In this document: in pieces, positions 1 to 9,439 of the stretch
How the letters are laid out: the number at the start of each line of letters is the position of its first letter
Position numbering within the stretch: the stretch's first letter is position 1
The notes under the pieces: generated by a model
What the model was told of the DNA's origin: nothing
Database searches by the model: none
Seen by the model: the letters and a program-made list of their open reading frames with translations, nothing else
Assembly (NCBI GenBank): GCA_946482595.1
Contig: CAMLSD010000038.1
Coordinates: 1-41,638 of the forward strand
Reading direction: 5' to 3'
DNA length: 41,638 bases
Source: an uncultured Comamonadaceae bacterium
GTDB taxonomy: Bacteria; Pseudomonadota; Gammaproteobacteria; Burkholderiales; Burkholderiaceae
Program-made: the position numbers and the translations under genes

Positions 1-253
1 CGACGAACACGAACTGCGCGTCTTCCACCGTGCGGATGCCGGTGATGCGGTGGCGTGTGGTCTGGGCCTTGCTGGAGGTGATGCTCACCTTCTGGCCGAC
101 CAGTGCGTTGAGCAACGTGGACTTGCCCACGTTCGGCCGGCCCACGATCGCGACCAGGCCGCAACGCTGCCCGGCCTCAGGGGTGGAAGGAGCGGCCGCT
201 GACGGCTCGGGCGGCGTGTCGGAAGGGTGGTCTGGGTTCACGGGGGTGTCCAT
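1..253 (-). CDS. era: GTPase Era, N-terminal part (cut by window edge)
   Basis: Era is an essential GTPase that binds 16S rRNA and helps mature the 30S subunit. Only the first 84 codons are inside the window. The G1 (P-loop) motif GRPNVGKST is at residues 38-46 and is followed by the switch I region ([13 protein letters not shown]), which is typical of Era. The ATG at 253 gives a tail of about 30 residues rich in Pro, Ala and Ser before the G domain, longer than in E. coli Era but plausible for Burkholderiales. It lies 53 bases downstream of rnc, the usual rnc-era operon order. The G3-G5 motifs and the KH domain lie outside the window. Confidence 0.93.
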   Translation of the reverse strand, partial: MDTPVNPDHPSDTPPEPSAAAPSTPEAGQRCGLVAIVGRPNVGKSTLLNALVGQKVSITSSKAQTTRHRITGIRTVEDAQFVFV

Positions 254-306
254 CGAAAGGGTTCGGGCGGCGCGGCCAGCGCGTTCAGGAGGGTGCGCGC
301 AGGACG

Positions 307-999
307 TCAGGCGGCAGGGGGCGAAGCCTGGCGCACCAGCGCCAGCACGGCCTGTGCCGCGTGCTGCTCGGCAGATCGGCGTGACGGGCCTTCACCATGC
401 GCCGAGAGGTTCATGCTGGCGACGACGCAGTTCACGACGAACTCCTGCTGGTGCGCATGCCCGCGCGTGGCAACGATGCTGTACTGCGGCACCGGCAGCC
501 GGCGCGCCTGCAGCCACTCCTGCAGTTCGGTCTTCGCGTCCTTGGCGCTCACATGCACGCCGGGTTCCGCCAGGTGGGCCGCGAACAGGCGGCGGATGAG
601 CTCGAAAGCCGGCTGGAAGCCCCCGTCGAGATACACCGCGCCGAGCACGGCCTCCAGCGCATCGGCCAGGATGGAGGGGCGCTGAGCACCGCCGCTGCGC
701 GCTTCACCTTCGCCCAGGCGCAGGCATTCGGGCAGGCCCAGGTCCAGTGCGATGCGGTGCAGCGAATCCTGCTTGACCAGGTTGGCGCGCACACGCGACA
801 GGTCCCCTTCGTCGGAACCCGAGAATCGCTCATACAGCAGGCTGGACATGGCCAAGCCAAGCACGGCGTCGCCGAGAAATTCGAGTCGCTCGTTGTGGTC
901 GGCGCCGAAGCTGCGGTGCGTCAAGGCCCGGTCGAGCAGCGCCGGGCTCTGAAAGGTGTGGCCCAGACGGCGTTCGAGCGATCGCGCCGCGGCCGTCAT
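307..999 (-). CDS. rnc: Ribonuclease III
   Basis: RNase III cleaves double-stranded RNA, including the rRNA precursor, in the cytoplasm. The protein has 230 residues, close to the family norm. The signature NERLEFLGD is at residues 36-44, and the second acidic cluster LADALEAV carries D113 and E116, which match the metal-binding residues of the family. A double-stranded RNA-binding domain fills roughly residues 155-225 ([11 protein letters not shown], then a basic [13 protein letters not shown] helix). The gene sits between DUF4845 (46 bases upstream) and era (53 bases downstream), the standard betaproteobacterial arrangement. Nothing looks damaged. Confidence 0.97.
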   Translation of the reverse strand: MTAAARSLERRLGHTFQSPALLDRALTHRSFGADHNERLEFLGDAVLGLAMSSLLYERFSGSDEGDLSRVRANLVKQDSLHRIALDLGLPECLRLGEGEARSGGAQRPSILADALEAVLGAVYLDGGFQPAFELIRRLFAAHLAEPGVHVSAKDAKTELQEWLQARRLPVPQYSIVATRGHAHQQEFVVNCVVASMNLSAHGEGPSRRSAEQHAAQAVLALVRQASPPAA

Positions 1000-1045
1000 G
1001 ATGCCGCACCGCCTACGAGCCAGGATCGCCCTCGCTGCATGGCGT

Positions 1046-1408
1046 TCAGCGGGACTGCCCCGCGTACTTGATCAGCAGGAAGACAGGATCGAAGAGTTCG
1101 ATTTCCTTGTTGTAGGCGAAGCGAATCACGATCTTGTCGTTGATCTTGGTGATCTCGAGGTCCTTGCCGGAAATGGACGAGATCGAGTACTCAACCTGCT
1201 TCTGGCGCTCGAATGCCGCCCGGATCTCGGGCACCGTGGTACCGCCTTCAAGCGCCACCTTGTCAACAGTACGCTTGATCGTCCAGTACTCGTTCAATGT
1301 CGGGAACACACGCATGCCCACCAAGGCGCCAAAGCCGATGACAACGGCCCAGAACAGCAGGCCCAGCAGCGTGACGCCACGCTGGCGGTTTTTTGGTGAT
1401 CGCTCCAT
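1046..1408 (-). CDS. DUF4845 small membrane protein
   Basis: This 120-residue protein of unknown function lies between lepB and rnc, where a DUF4845 protein is commonly found in betaproteobacteria. An N-terminal segment QRGVTLLGLL followed by hydrophobic residues to about position 35 resembles a type IV pilin-like membrane anchor, and the remainder is a small soluble domain. The ATG at 1408 was chosen because GGAGGAGC sits 5-12 bases upstream of it, a very strong ribosome binding site. The frame also has an ATG at 1450, adjacent to the lepB stop, but with no such site. A role related to protein export is only a guess from the neighbours. Confidence 0.85.
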   Translation of the reverse strand: MERSPKNRQRGVTLLGLLFWAVVIGFGALVGMRVFPTLNEYWTIKRTVDKVALEGGTTVPEIRAAFERQKQVEYSISSISGKDLEITKINDKIVIRFAYNKEIELFDPVFLLIKYAGQSR

Positions 1409-1450
1409 CGAGGTGCTCCTCCGAGTCTTGTGGTTGCCGGAACCCGTCAT

Positions 1451-2419
1451 TTACTTGAAGGACGACATGCTGCGCCCGAGATTACCCAAATTCAACCAGA
1501 TGAAGAAGGCCTTGCCGACAATGTTGCGGTCGGGCACGAAACCCCAGTACCGCGAATCCTGGGAATTGTCGCGGTTGTCGCCCATCATGAAGTAGTGTCC
1601 TTCTGGCACCTTGCAGGTCACGCCCTCGGCGCTGTAGCGGCAGTTTTCCTTGTACGGAAAGTCATCGACGGCCATCATGAAAGGCGGCACTTCCTTGTTG
1701 TTCAGCACCTTGTGCTCGACCTCGCCGAGCTTTTCGCTGAACTGCTGAGCATAGCGCCGGCTGTCCTCGTCGTAGAACTCGCCCAGCGAGCGGGTGTCGA
1801 CAGGCTGGCCATTGATCGTGAGTCGCTTGTTCAGATAGGCCACCTCGTCGCCCGGCACACCCACCACCCGCTTGATGTAGTCGATGCTCGTGTTCAGCGG
1901 GTAGCGGAACACCATCACGTCGCCCCGCTGCGGATCATTGTTCTCGATGATCTTGTGGTTGATCACCGGCAGGCGCACGCCGTAGTGGAATTTGTTCACG
2001 AGGATCAGGTCGCCCACCAGCAGTGTCGGCACCATGGAGCCGGATGGAATCTTGAATGGCTCGAACAGAAACGAGCGCAGCAGGAACACCGCGCAGATCA
2101 CCGGGAAGAGGCCCGCGGTCCAGTCCAGCCACCAGGGCTGCATCAGCAGGCGCTCCCGCGCTTCGCTCACATCGCCATCGACGCGTGCAATGCCCCGGCG
2201 TGCGAGTTCTTCGCGTCGGGCCGCGTCCTGCTCGGCCAGGCGGGCGGCGGCGCGCTCGCGAGCCGGCTTGAAATGGAATCGTTCAGCCAGCCAGTACGTC
2301 AGCGTCACGACAGTGAGGATGAACAAGAGCAGCGAGAAGTTGCCCGTCCACCGGCCGACGTACCAGCCCCCCAGGTAGGCAATCAGGCAGGCGTAAAGAG
2401 CTCCCGTGAGCAGTCCCAT
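1451..2419 (-). CDS. lepB: Signal peptidase I
   Basis: LepB is the inner-membrane serine protease that removes signal peptides from exported proteins. Two N-terminal membrane segments are visible (about residues 3-45, interrupted, and 100-116). The catalytic serine is S128 in PSGSMVPTL and the general-base lysine is K183 in DYIKRVVGVPGD. The C-terminal box GDNRDNSQDSRYWG is also present. At 322 residues it matches the Gram-negative family. It follows lepA by 34 bases, as in E. coli, and is probably cotranscribed with it and with DUF4845, rnc and era. Confidence 0.97.
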   Translation of the reverse strand: MGLLTGALYACLIAYLGGWYVGRWTGNFSLLLFILTVVTLTYWLAERFHFKPARERAAARLAEQDAARREELARRGIARVDGDVSEARERLLMQPWWLDWTAGLFPVICAVFLLRSFLFEPFKIPSGSMVPTLLVGDLILVNKFHYGVRLPVINHKIIENNDPQRGDVMVFRYPLNTSIDYIKRVVGVPGDEVAYLNKRLTINGQPVDTRSLGEFYDEDSRRYAQQFSEKLGEVEHKVLNNKEVPPFMMAVDDFPYKENCRYSAEGVTCKVPEGHYFMMGDNRDNSQDSRYWGFVPDRNIVGKAFFIWLNLGNLGRSMSSFK

Positions 2420-2453
2420 GTGGATTCCGAAGTGGTTCCCGAAGATCGGGGGA

Positions 2454-4262
<1,809 letters not shown>

Positions 4263-4387
4263 GGGAACGACGGTGACACGGAGCGAGGATGCGGGCTCGC
4301 ATTCTGCGCAGGAGCCAGGGACCTGTGCGGTCGGCGCCCCGGTGTGTCGACGTCCATGACGCGGCACCTCGAAGCGGGCGGGGAACT

Positions 4388-4421
4388 AAAAAAAAGGCGC
4401 GTCGAATCGGCGACGCGCCTT
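4388..4421 (-). terminator. Strong intrinsic terminator upstream of lepA
   Basis: On the minus strand AAGGCGCGTCG pairs perfectly with CGACGCGCCTT (11 bp, 6-base loop) and is followed by eight T residues. It ends the candidate small RNA and would also block read-through from further upstream into lepA. Confidence 0.85.
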
Positions 4422-4453
4422 CCAACAAGAATGTATGGCAACTGCTTTGTTGG
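4388..4453 (-). ncRNA. Candidate small RNA, about 66 nt
   Basis: The minus strand reads as a compact transcription unit. A TACAAT box (4460-4465) places the start near 4453. The first bases form one arm of a stem, CCAACAA (4447-4453), pairing with TTGTTGG (4422-4428) around an 18-base loop. Directly after it comes a perfect 11-bp hairpin followed by eight U residues. The unit is isolated: mucD has its own terminator 300 bases upstream, and lepA begins 125 bases downstream. I do not recognise the family. The alternative is a transcribed leader or attenuator for lepA. The structure is seen directly, while transcription and function are inferred. Confidence 0.6.
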
Positions 4454-4459
4454 ACCTTC

Positions 4460-4487
4460 ATTGTAGCCAAAACGACCCCTTTGGAAA
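4460..4487 (-). promoter_or_regulatory. Sigma-70-like promoter for the candidate small RNA
   Basis: A TACAAT -10 hexamer (4460-4465) is preceded after 16 bases by TTTCCA (4482-4487), which matches four of six bases of the -35 consensus. The predicted start is about 4452-4454, the first base of the 5' stem. The -10 is good and the -35 is weak. Confidence 0.5.
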
Positions 4488-4536
4488 CCGCGCCAAGCCT
4501 TGATCCGGGCTCGTTGCAGTCAGCCAACAAGGGCAA

Positions 4537-4582
4537 CCATCCACAGCTTATCCACAAAAGCATGTGGACCACCTGGGGATAG
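4537..4582. promoter_or_regulatory. Cluster of DnaA-box-like words
   Basis: A perfect DnaA box, TTATCCACA, is at 4548-4556 on the plus strand. CCATCCACA (4537-4545) lies beside it in the same orientation. Two inverted relatives, TGTGGACCA (4563-4571) and TGGGGATAG (4574-4582), each differ from the consensus at two of nine positions. Four such words in 46 bases is unusual in GC-rich DNA. Binding by DnaA is inferred. Confidence 0.4.
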
Positions 4583-4764
4583 TTTTCCGGGCCGTCGACT
4601 ACCTGTTTGCGTCACCAGTAAAGGCGCTTGCACAGTCGCAATTCTATCCAAATGCCGATCGAATCAGCAGCGCCAGAATGGTTGTGTGCGCACACTGACT
4701 TACGTTGACGCCGATGCCTGTCGATCTGTGGGCTGGCGTGGCCGATCCGAACTCCCACAGCGTG

Positions 4765-4795
4765 AAAAAACCCGGCAACCTAGTCGGATGCCGGG
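4765..4795 (-). terminator. Intrinsic terminator after mucD
   Basis: On the minus strand CCCGGCA pairs with TGCCGGG (7 bp, extended by two further G-C pairs after a mismatch) and is followed by six T residues. It begins 44 bases past the mucD stop and fits as the end of the rpoE-rseA-rseB-mucD transcript. Confidence 0.8.
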
Positions 4796-4838
4796 CCGCT
4801 GCGGCCGGCCCGCGCCTGGTGGCGCAGGCCCGGGACCT

Positions 4839-6338
4839 TCAACGGGCGGGCCGGATCACCGCGTACTGCGCCCACTCACCGCGCCGGAAGAGCACGTTGA
4901 AGGGCTTGCTCTTGTCGAGCTTGGCCACCGCGGCCTCGAACTGCCGCACGTCGCCCACCTCGGTGTTCGCCACCGCCAGGATCACGTCGCCCTCGCGCAG
5001 GCCCGCACGTGCCGCTGCACCATCGGCAGCATCCACACGCACGCCCGACTTGAGCTTCAGCTCGCGACGCTGGGCTTCGCTGAGGTCGGACACCGTCAGT
5101 CCCAGGGCCTGCATCGGCCCGCTGGCCGCGCCGCTGCGCGGTTCAGCACCCGCCACCCGGCGGGGACGATCCGGCTCGAATTCGGCGACGGTGACCGACA
5201 GGTCACGGTAGCTGCCGCGGCGGAAGACCTGCAACGGCAACTTGCTGCCCGGCTTGCTGTTGCCGACGATGCGCGGCAGGTCGGCCGCCTTGTCGATCGG
5301 CCGGCCATCGAAACGGGTGATGATGTCGCCCGCCTCCAGACCGGCCTTTTCAGCGGGCCCGCCCTGCTCCACGCTGCGCACCAGCGCCCCCATGGGTTTG
5401 CCCAGACCGATGGACTCGGCCACGTCCTTGGTCACCTGGTCGATCTGCACGCCGATGCGGCCACGAATCACGCGGCCATTCGAGCGCAGCTGATCGGACA
5501 CCCGCGTGGCCTCGTCGATCGGGATCGCGAACGAGATGCCCATGAACCCGCCGGAGCGGCTGTAGATCTGCGAGTTGATGCCCACGACCTCACCGCGCAG
5601 GTTGAGCAGCGGGCCGCCGGAATTGCCAGGGTTGATCGCCACGTCAGTCTGGATGAACGGGAGATAGTCGCCGGTGTCCCGCGCCTTGGCACTGACGATG
5701 CCGGCGGTGACGGTGTTGTCCAGGCCGAACGGCGAGCCGATGGCCATGACCCATTCACCCACCTTGAGCTTGCTGACGTCACCGATCTTCACCGCGGGCA
5801 GGCCGGCGGCCTCGATCTTCACGACGGCCACGTCGGTGCGCTTGTCGGTGCCGATGATCCGCGCCTTGAACTCACGCTTGTCGGTCAGCGTGACATACAC
5901 CTCGTCGGCACCATCGACGACGTGCGCGTTGGTCATCACGAAACCATCGGGCGTCAGGATGAAACCCGAACCCACACCGCGCGGCTGCTCCTCCGGCTGC
6001 CCTGGGCGTTGCGGGCCGCGCGGCGCCTGAGGCTGCCCGGGGAAGGGCATGCCGAAGAAGCGCCGGAAGAACTCCTGCATCTCCTCGTCCATCTCGGGGC
6101 CACCGGGGGTACGCCCCGACGAGCTGCGCACGCGTTCGGTCGTGCGGATGTTCACCACGCTCGGACCGACTCGCTCGGCCAGTTCGGTGAAGTCCGGCAA
6201 TTCCCGCGTCTGCGCCTGTGTGGCCGACGGCGCACCGGCCACCAGCGCAGCGACGGCCAGCGCCGTCACCAGCACCTGCCGGATCAGAGCAGGGCGCAAC
6301 GAGACAAACCATGGAATCGTGGTATTTGCGGCAGTCAT
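4839..6338 (-). CDS. mucD: Periplasmic serine protease MucD/DegP (HtrA family)
   Basis: HtrA proteases degrade misfolded envelope proteins in the periplasm. The 499-residue protein starts with a signal peptide (hydrophobic about residues 20-37, cleavage likely after ATQA). The trypsin-like triad is H139 (TNAHVVDG), D169 (RTDVAVV) and S240 (NPGNSGGPL). Two PDZ domains follow at about 290-385 and 400-495. The ATG at 6338 is preceded by GAGGTG four bases away, and a TTG one codon earlier is less well placed. It closes the rpoE-rseA-rseB-mucD cluster, as mucD does in Pseudomonas, which supports a role in feedback on the envelope stress response. Confidence 0.95.
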   Translation of the reverse strand: MTAANTTIPWFVSLRPALIRQVLVTALAVAALVAGAPSATQAQTRELPDFTELAERVGPSVVNIRTTERVRSSSGRTPGGPEMDEEMQEFFRRFFGMPFPGQPQAPRGPQRPGQPEEQPRGVGSGFILTPDGFVMTNAHVVDGADEVYVTLTDKREFKARIIGTDKRTDVAVVKIEAAGLPAVKIGDVSKLKVGEWVMAIGSPFGLDNTVTAGIVSAKARDTGDYLPFIQTDVAINPGNSGGPLLNLRGEVVGINSQIYSRSGGFMGISFAIPIDEATRVSDQLRSNGRVIRGRIGVQIDQVTKDVAESIGLGKPMGALVRSVEQGGPAEKAGLEAGDIITRFDGRPIDKAADLPRIVGNSKPGSKLPLQVFRRGSYRDLSVTVAEFEPDRPRRVAGAEPRSGAASGPMQALGLTVSDLSEAQRRELKLKSGVRVDAADGAAARAGLREGDVILAVANTEVGDVRQFEAAVAKLDKSKPFNVLFRRGEWAQYAVIRPAR

Positions 6339-6348
6339 CAATCACCTC

Positions 6349-6380
6349 ATGCAAAAAGCAGGCTGCGAGCGACTCGCAGC
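6349..6380 (-). terminator. Hairpin between rseB and mucD, possible attenuator
   Basis: On the minus strand GCTGCGAG pairs with CTCGCAGC (8 bp, 3-base loop at 6370-6372), followed after a few bases by TTTTT and then by the mucD ribosome binding site. It may partly terminate or stabilise the transcript. The short, offset T run makes a full terminator unlikely. Confidence 0.4.
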
Positions 6381-6498
6381 ACCCGGATCAACCATCGGAG
6401 AACGTGCTCTGAGCGACTGTGCGGACCCAAGACGGGCAGCGGTCCGACGATGCGGCCCAGAGCGGCCTGAAGCGCCCTACCGCCTAACGCCTAACGCC

Positions 6499-7578
6499 CT
6501 AACGCTTGCGCTCCAACCCCTTGACGAAGGCACTCAAAGTGGCGGGAGGGACCTCCCCGACGGCCGTCACCCACCATTCGCCGTGCCGGCGCATCAAGGT
6601 ATGCGTCGCACCCATGCTCATGAGCATTTCCTTGCGATGCAATTCAGGGTTGAACGGTTCCACAAAGATGGAGACATGCGCCAGCCCATCGGAAAAGATG
6701 GTCTGCAGAAGCTGGCCTCCTGCCCCGGGTGAGGCACCGGTCGCCGCGGCGGCCGTGGCCGTGGCGGTGCCCGTCGCGGCCTGCCCCGCATCGAGTGCGC
6801 GCTTGACGCAACTGACGTGGCGGAAGCCCGGCACCTGGTTGCGGTAGGTCCAGCCTTCCTTCTCATAGAAGGTCTTGGTGAGCACCGGCTTCTCGACACG
6901 GTATCCGTCGAGCTTTTTCATCGGCTGCACCACCGACTCCGGCTGCGGCTTCACCCCGATGGAGACCTCGGAAAAAGCCGACGACTCCAGCACGTGTCCC
7001 TGCGGCGCGATGACCTCCGAGCGCAGCAGCAGACCCGTGCCACGCTCCGACCACAGCCGATGACCATAGCGATACCCGTCGCGTGGCTGCAGTTCGAGGA
7101 CATGGGCCTCATGACCCGCCACCCGCTCGACGCCCTGTTTGCGCACTTCGTAGTGCTCGACCAGTCGATCGCCATCGCTCAGCAGCAGGGCCGGAAAGGA
7201 ATTCAAGGTCTCACGCTGCTCGAGCACCGCCGTGCGGCTGCCGGGCCACAGGGTCGCGACGGTGTCGTTGTGCCGCAGCACCCGGCGGGACTGGCCGTCG
7301 AGCGACTCGATGCGCTCGAACTGGTTGTCGCCTTCGCAATAGTGGGCGATGCGGGAGCTGGCCATCTGGCCGCCCGCGCTGACGACAAACGTGCCCTGGA
7401 AGTTGCGATGCTGCGCCGCCTCATGAATGCGCAGCAACCATTGTCGGACCTCTGCCTTGTCGAGCGGCGCGCTGCGTTCACCCGCGCCAGACGCAGGCGC
7501 CTGTGCGCCGGCGTGCAAGGCCACGAAGGACAAGGCCATCCAGGCCAGGGTGCGATGGAACCACGGTGTCGACTGCAT
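6499..7578 (-). CDS. rseB: MucB/RseB periplasmic regulator of sigma-E
   Basis: RseB/MucB binds the periplasmic part of the anti-sigma factor and senses envelope damage. The 359-residue protein has a signal peptide (hydrophobic about residues 8-26, AGAQA cleavage region) and the two-part RseB body: an N-terminal LolA-like fold containing NFQGTFVVS near its start, and a smaller C-terminal domain from about residue 250. A low-complexity Ala/Thr/Gly stretch near residues 275-295 interrupts the domain. The ATG at 7578 was chosen, though a GTG at 7587 is nearly adjacent to the rseA stop and is equally possible. The gene follows rseA and precedes mucD. Confidence 0.88.
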   Translation of the reverse strand: MQSTPWFHRTLAWMALSFVALHAGAQAPASGAGERSAPLDKAEVRQWLLRIHEAAQHRNFQGTFVVSAGGQMASSRIAHYCEGDNQFERIESLDGQSRRVLRHNDTVATLWPGSRTAVLEQRETLNSFPALLLSDGDRLVEHYEVRKQGVERVAGHEAHVLELQPRDGYRYGHRLWSERGTGLLLRSEVIAPQGHVLESSAFSEVSIGVKPQPESVVQPMKKLDGYRVEKPVLTKTFYEKEGWTYRNQVPGFRHVSCVKRALDAGQAATGTATATAAAATGASPGAGGQLLQTIFSDGLAHVSIFVEPFNPELHRKEMLMSMGATHTLMRRHGEWWVTAVGEVPPATLSAFVKGLERKR

Positions 7579-7589
7579 GGGAGGCACGC

Positions 7590-8321
7590 TCAGCGGCTGG
7601 GTCCTTCGTAGGTGGCACTGCGCAGGAAGCCGGCCGGAACACCAAGGGCCGAACTGCCTCCGAACTGCTTGTGCGCCGACAGGTATTGATCCAGACGGGC
7701 ATCCCGTACGAGGGTGCCGTTGGCCGTGACCACACGCTGCTCCGCCGTGCCTTCGGTTCGCTGCGGTGCGGCTGCCTGCGCCAGCTCGACGCCCTGGGGG
7801 GCCTGCACGAGCTGCGCCGGCACCCCGGCACCAGAGGCGGCCGGATCCTGGGTCATGCGCGTCACGACCAGTACACCCGCGACCACCATCACACCGGCCG
7901 CGGCCGCAATCGGAGCCGTCCAGCCACGGCGTCGAGCCGGGGCCGCCATCATCGCGGCAGCGCCGGTTGCGACGGGAGCGCCATTGGCGACGCGGGCTGC
8001 GGCGAGGTCGTTCGCCTGCACTTCGTGCGACGGCGCAGCGGGGGCGATCACGACGGGTTCCTGAGCCAGTCGCTGGCGCAACTGGTCGAGGAACACGTCG
8101 TCGCGGCCGGCGCGCGCCAGATCGTCCGAACGCATCACGTCGCCGATCAGCTGATAGGTGTGCCAGGTTTCACAGACACTGGCCTCGGCCCGGCGATCGT
8201 CGCGCCAGACGCGCATGACCGCGGCAACCTCGTCAGCGAGCACTTCGCCATCGACCAGCGCCGACAGCCGTTCCTTGCCCATCGGGGTCATCCCGGATGC
8301 ATTGATCCAATCTGCAGACAT
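7590..8321 (-). CDS. rseA: RseA/MucA-type anti-sigma-E factor
   Basis: RseA is a single-pass inner-membrane protein whose cytoplasmic part holds sigma-E inactive until regulated proteolysis. The 243-residue product has an RseA-type N-terminal domain (KERLSALVDGEV near residues 16-27, CETWHTYQLIGDVMR at 50-64), one membrane segment at about 136-155 preceded by RRR, and a periplasmic tail rich in Ala, Gln and Val. The ATG at 8321 was chosen because AGGAG lies eight bases upstream. It starts 14 bases after the rpoE stop, so sigma factor and anti-sigma factor are made together. Confidence 0.9.
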   Translation of the reverse strand: MSADWINASGMTPMGKERLSALVDGEVLADEVAAVMRVWRDDRRAEASVCETWHTYQLIGDVMRSDDLARAGRDDVFLDQLRQRLAQEPVVIAPAAPSHEVQANDLAAARVANGAPVATGAAAMMAAPARRRGWTAPIAAAAGVMVVAGVLVVTRMTQDPAASGAGVPAQLVQAPQGVELAQAAAPQRTEGTAEQRVVTANGTLVRDARLDQYLSAHKQFGGSSALGVPAGFLRSATYEGPSR

Positions 8322-8335
8322 CACAGCACTCCTGC

Positions 8336-8941
8336 TCACCAGCGTTTGCCGTCGGGGGTGTCCAACAGCGGGCGAAGTTTCTCGGCAATGGCCTCGCGCG
8401 CCCGGAAGATGCGCGAACGAACCGTACCGATCGGGCAATTCATCACGTCGGCGATCTCTTCGTAGCTCAAACCCTCGATCTCACGCAGGGTGATCGCCTG
8501 CCTGAGATCCTCGGACAAGGCTTCGATCGCGGCGTTCACCGTGGCCGCAATTTCCTTGCTGGCCAGCACGGCTTCCGGCGTTTCACCATCGCTTAGTTCG
8601 TTCTCGACCCGGGAAGTTTCGTCGTCGTCGTCGGACGACATCAATGCCGACTCGTTGATCGTCGGGTCGCGCTTGAGGTCAACCAGCGATTTCTTGGCAG
8701 TGTTGACGGCGATGCGGTACAGCCAGGTGTAGAACGCGCTTTCGCCCCGGAACTGGGGGATGGCCCGGTAGGCGCGGATGAAGGTTTCCTGGGCGATGTC
8801 CTGCACCAGGTCGACGTCGCGCACCATGCGCCCGATCAGGCGCTCGATCTTGCGCTGGTATTTGATCACCAGCAGTTCAAAGGCTTTCTGGTCGCCGCGC
8901 TTGATGCGTTCGATCAGCAGGGCATCGGCGTCGGCACTCAT
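8336..8941 (-). CDS. rpoE: ECF sigma factor RpoE (sigma-E/AlgU)
   Basis: This is an extracytoplasmic-function sigma factor for envelope stress genes. The 201-residue protein has region 2 (DLVQDIAQETFIRAYRAI, then GESAFYTWLYRIAVNTA) and region 4 (GLSYEEIADVMNCPIGTVRSR, a helix-turn-helix), joined by an acidic linker containing DDDDE. The start at 8941 (MSADADALLIERI) matches the family. The open frame runs further upstream but without similarity. Its ATG overlaps the stop of the preceding YgfX-like gene (ATGA). I could not identify a convincing sigma-E autoregulatory promoter close upstream, so it may be read from within the preceding genes. Confidence 0.96.
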   Translation of the reverse strand: MSADADALLIERIKRGDQKAFELLVIKYQRKIERLIGRMVRDVDLVQDIAQETFIRAYRAIPQFRGESAFYTWLYRIAVNTAKKSLVDLKRDPTINESALMSSDDDDETSRVENELSDGETPEAVLASKEIAATVNAAIEALSEDLRQAITLREIEGLSYEEIADVMNCPIGTVRSRIFRAREAIAEKLRPLLDTPDGKRW

Positions 8942-9420
8942 GCAGTCAGGCGATTCTCGCTGGCCGCCACGTCGGCCAAAGTCGAGGCCGAATATACAGC
9001 ACAGCGCAAAGCGTGCCAGTCGACAACGCTCCCCTGGCGTTCGAGCGGCAGCCACGCTGCAGCTTGCTGCCCCGCCTGCGGCGCGGCTGGCCACAGTCGC
9101 AGCAGGAGCCAGAATTGCAGGTCGATGCACACCTCGACATGGGCAGCCGGCTGACGGTCGAGGTCGGCACCGACCGGGCCAAGCCGCCAGGTCTGCCCGT
9201 CAAAGCGCAGCACTTGCGCGTTGGTCCGGCGCACGCTGGCTGCCAGCGCCGCGGCGGACAGCGCCCCCACAGCGGCAACCAGCGCACCCCAGGGCGCTTC
9301 GATGGCTCGATGGACCCAGACCATCAGAATCGTGGCTGCACAGCTGCCCAGGCCCAGCAGGGCCAGGTTCCAGAGCCGGTAGCGGGCCACCGTGAAGCAG
9401 ACCCCGGGGGCCGTGCGCAT
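8938..9420 (-). CDS. YgfX-like two-helix membrane protein
   Basis: This 160-residue protein has two membrane segments (about 15-35 and 43-60) and a soluble C-terminal part. The layout resembles E. coli YgfX (CptA): two helices, then RRTNAQVLRFDG and later WLPLERQGSVVDWHALR, which align by eye with YgfX's arginine-rich turn and its W-containing tail. This is a structural resemblance only. No sdhE partner, which accompanies ygfX in enterobacteria, is nearby. The stop overlaps the rpoE start by four bases, and the ATG at 9420 is 19 bases after fabF, so it bridges the fatty acid operon and the stress regulon. Function unknown. Confidence 0.7.
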   Translation of the reverse strand: MRTAPGVCFTVARYRLWNLALLGLGSCAATILMVWVHRAIEAPWGALVAAVGALSAAALAASVRRTNAQVLRFDGQTWRLGPVGADLDRQPAAHVEVCIDLQFWLLLRLWPAAPQAGQQAAAWLPLERQGSVVDWHALRCAVYSASTLADVAASENRLTA

Positions 9421-9439
9421 GCGGTGCCGATCCGATCGC

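Larger units (their letters stand above)
4263..4838. other. 576-base intergenic region between mucD and lepA
   Basis: This is the longest gene-free stretch in the window. Read on the minus strand it holds, in order, the mucD terminator (4765-4795), about 180 bases with nothing recognised, a cluster of DnaA-box-like words (4537-4582), a promoter-like element (4460-4487), a candidate small RNA with its own terminator (4388-4453), and about 125 bases of lepA leader. Short open frames here overlap the hairpins and look non-coding. Confidence 0.75.

Noticed and set aside
4537..4582. Chromosome replication origin at the DnaA-box cluster.
   Set aside because: No dnaA, dnaN, rpmH, parAB or gidA in the neighbourhood, no AT-rich unwinding element, and only one perfect box.
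6349..6380. Full intrinsic terminator between rseB and mucD.
   Set aside because: The hairpin is good but the T run is short and displaced, and the mucD ribosome binding site follows directly, so at most it attenuates.
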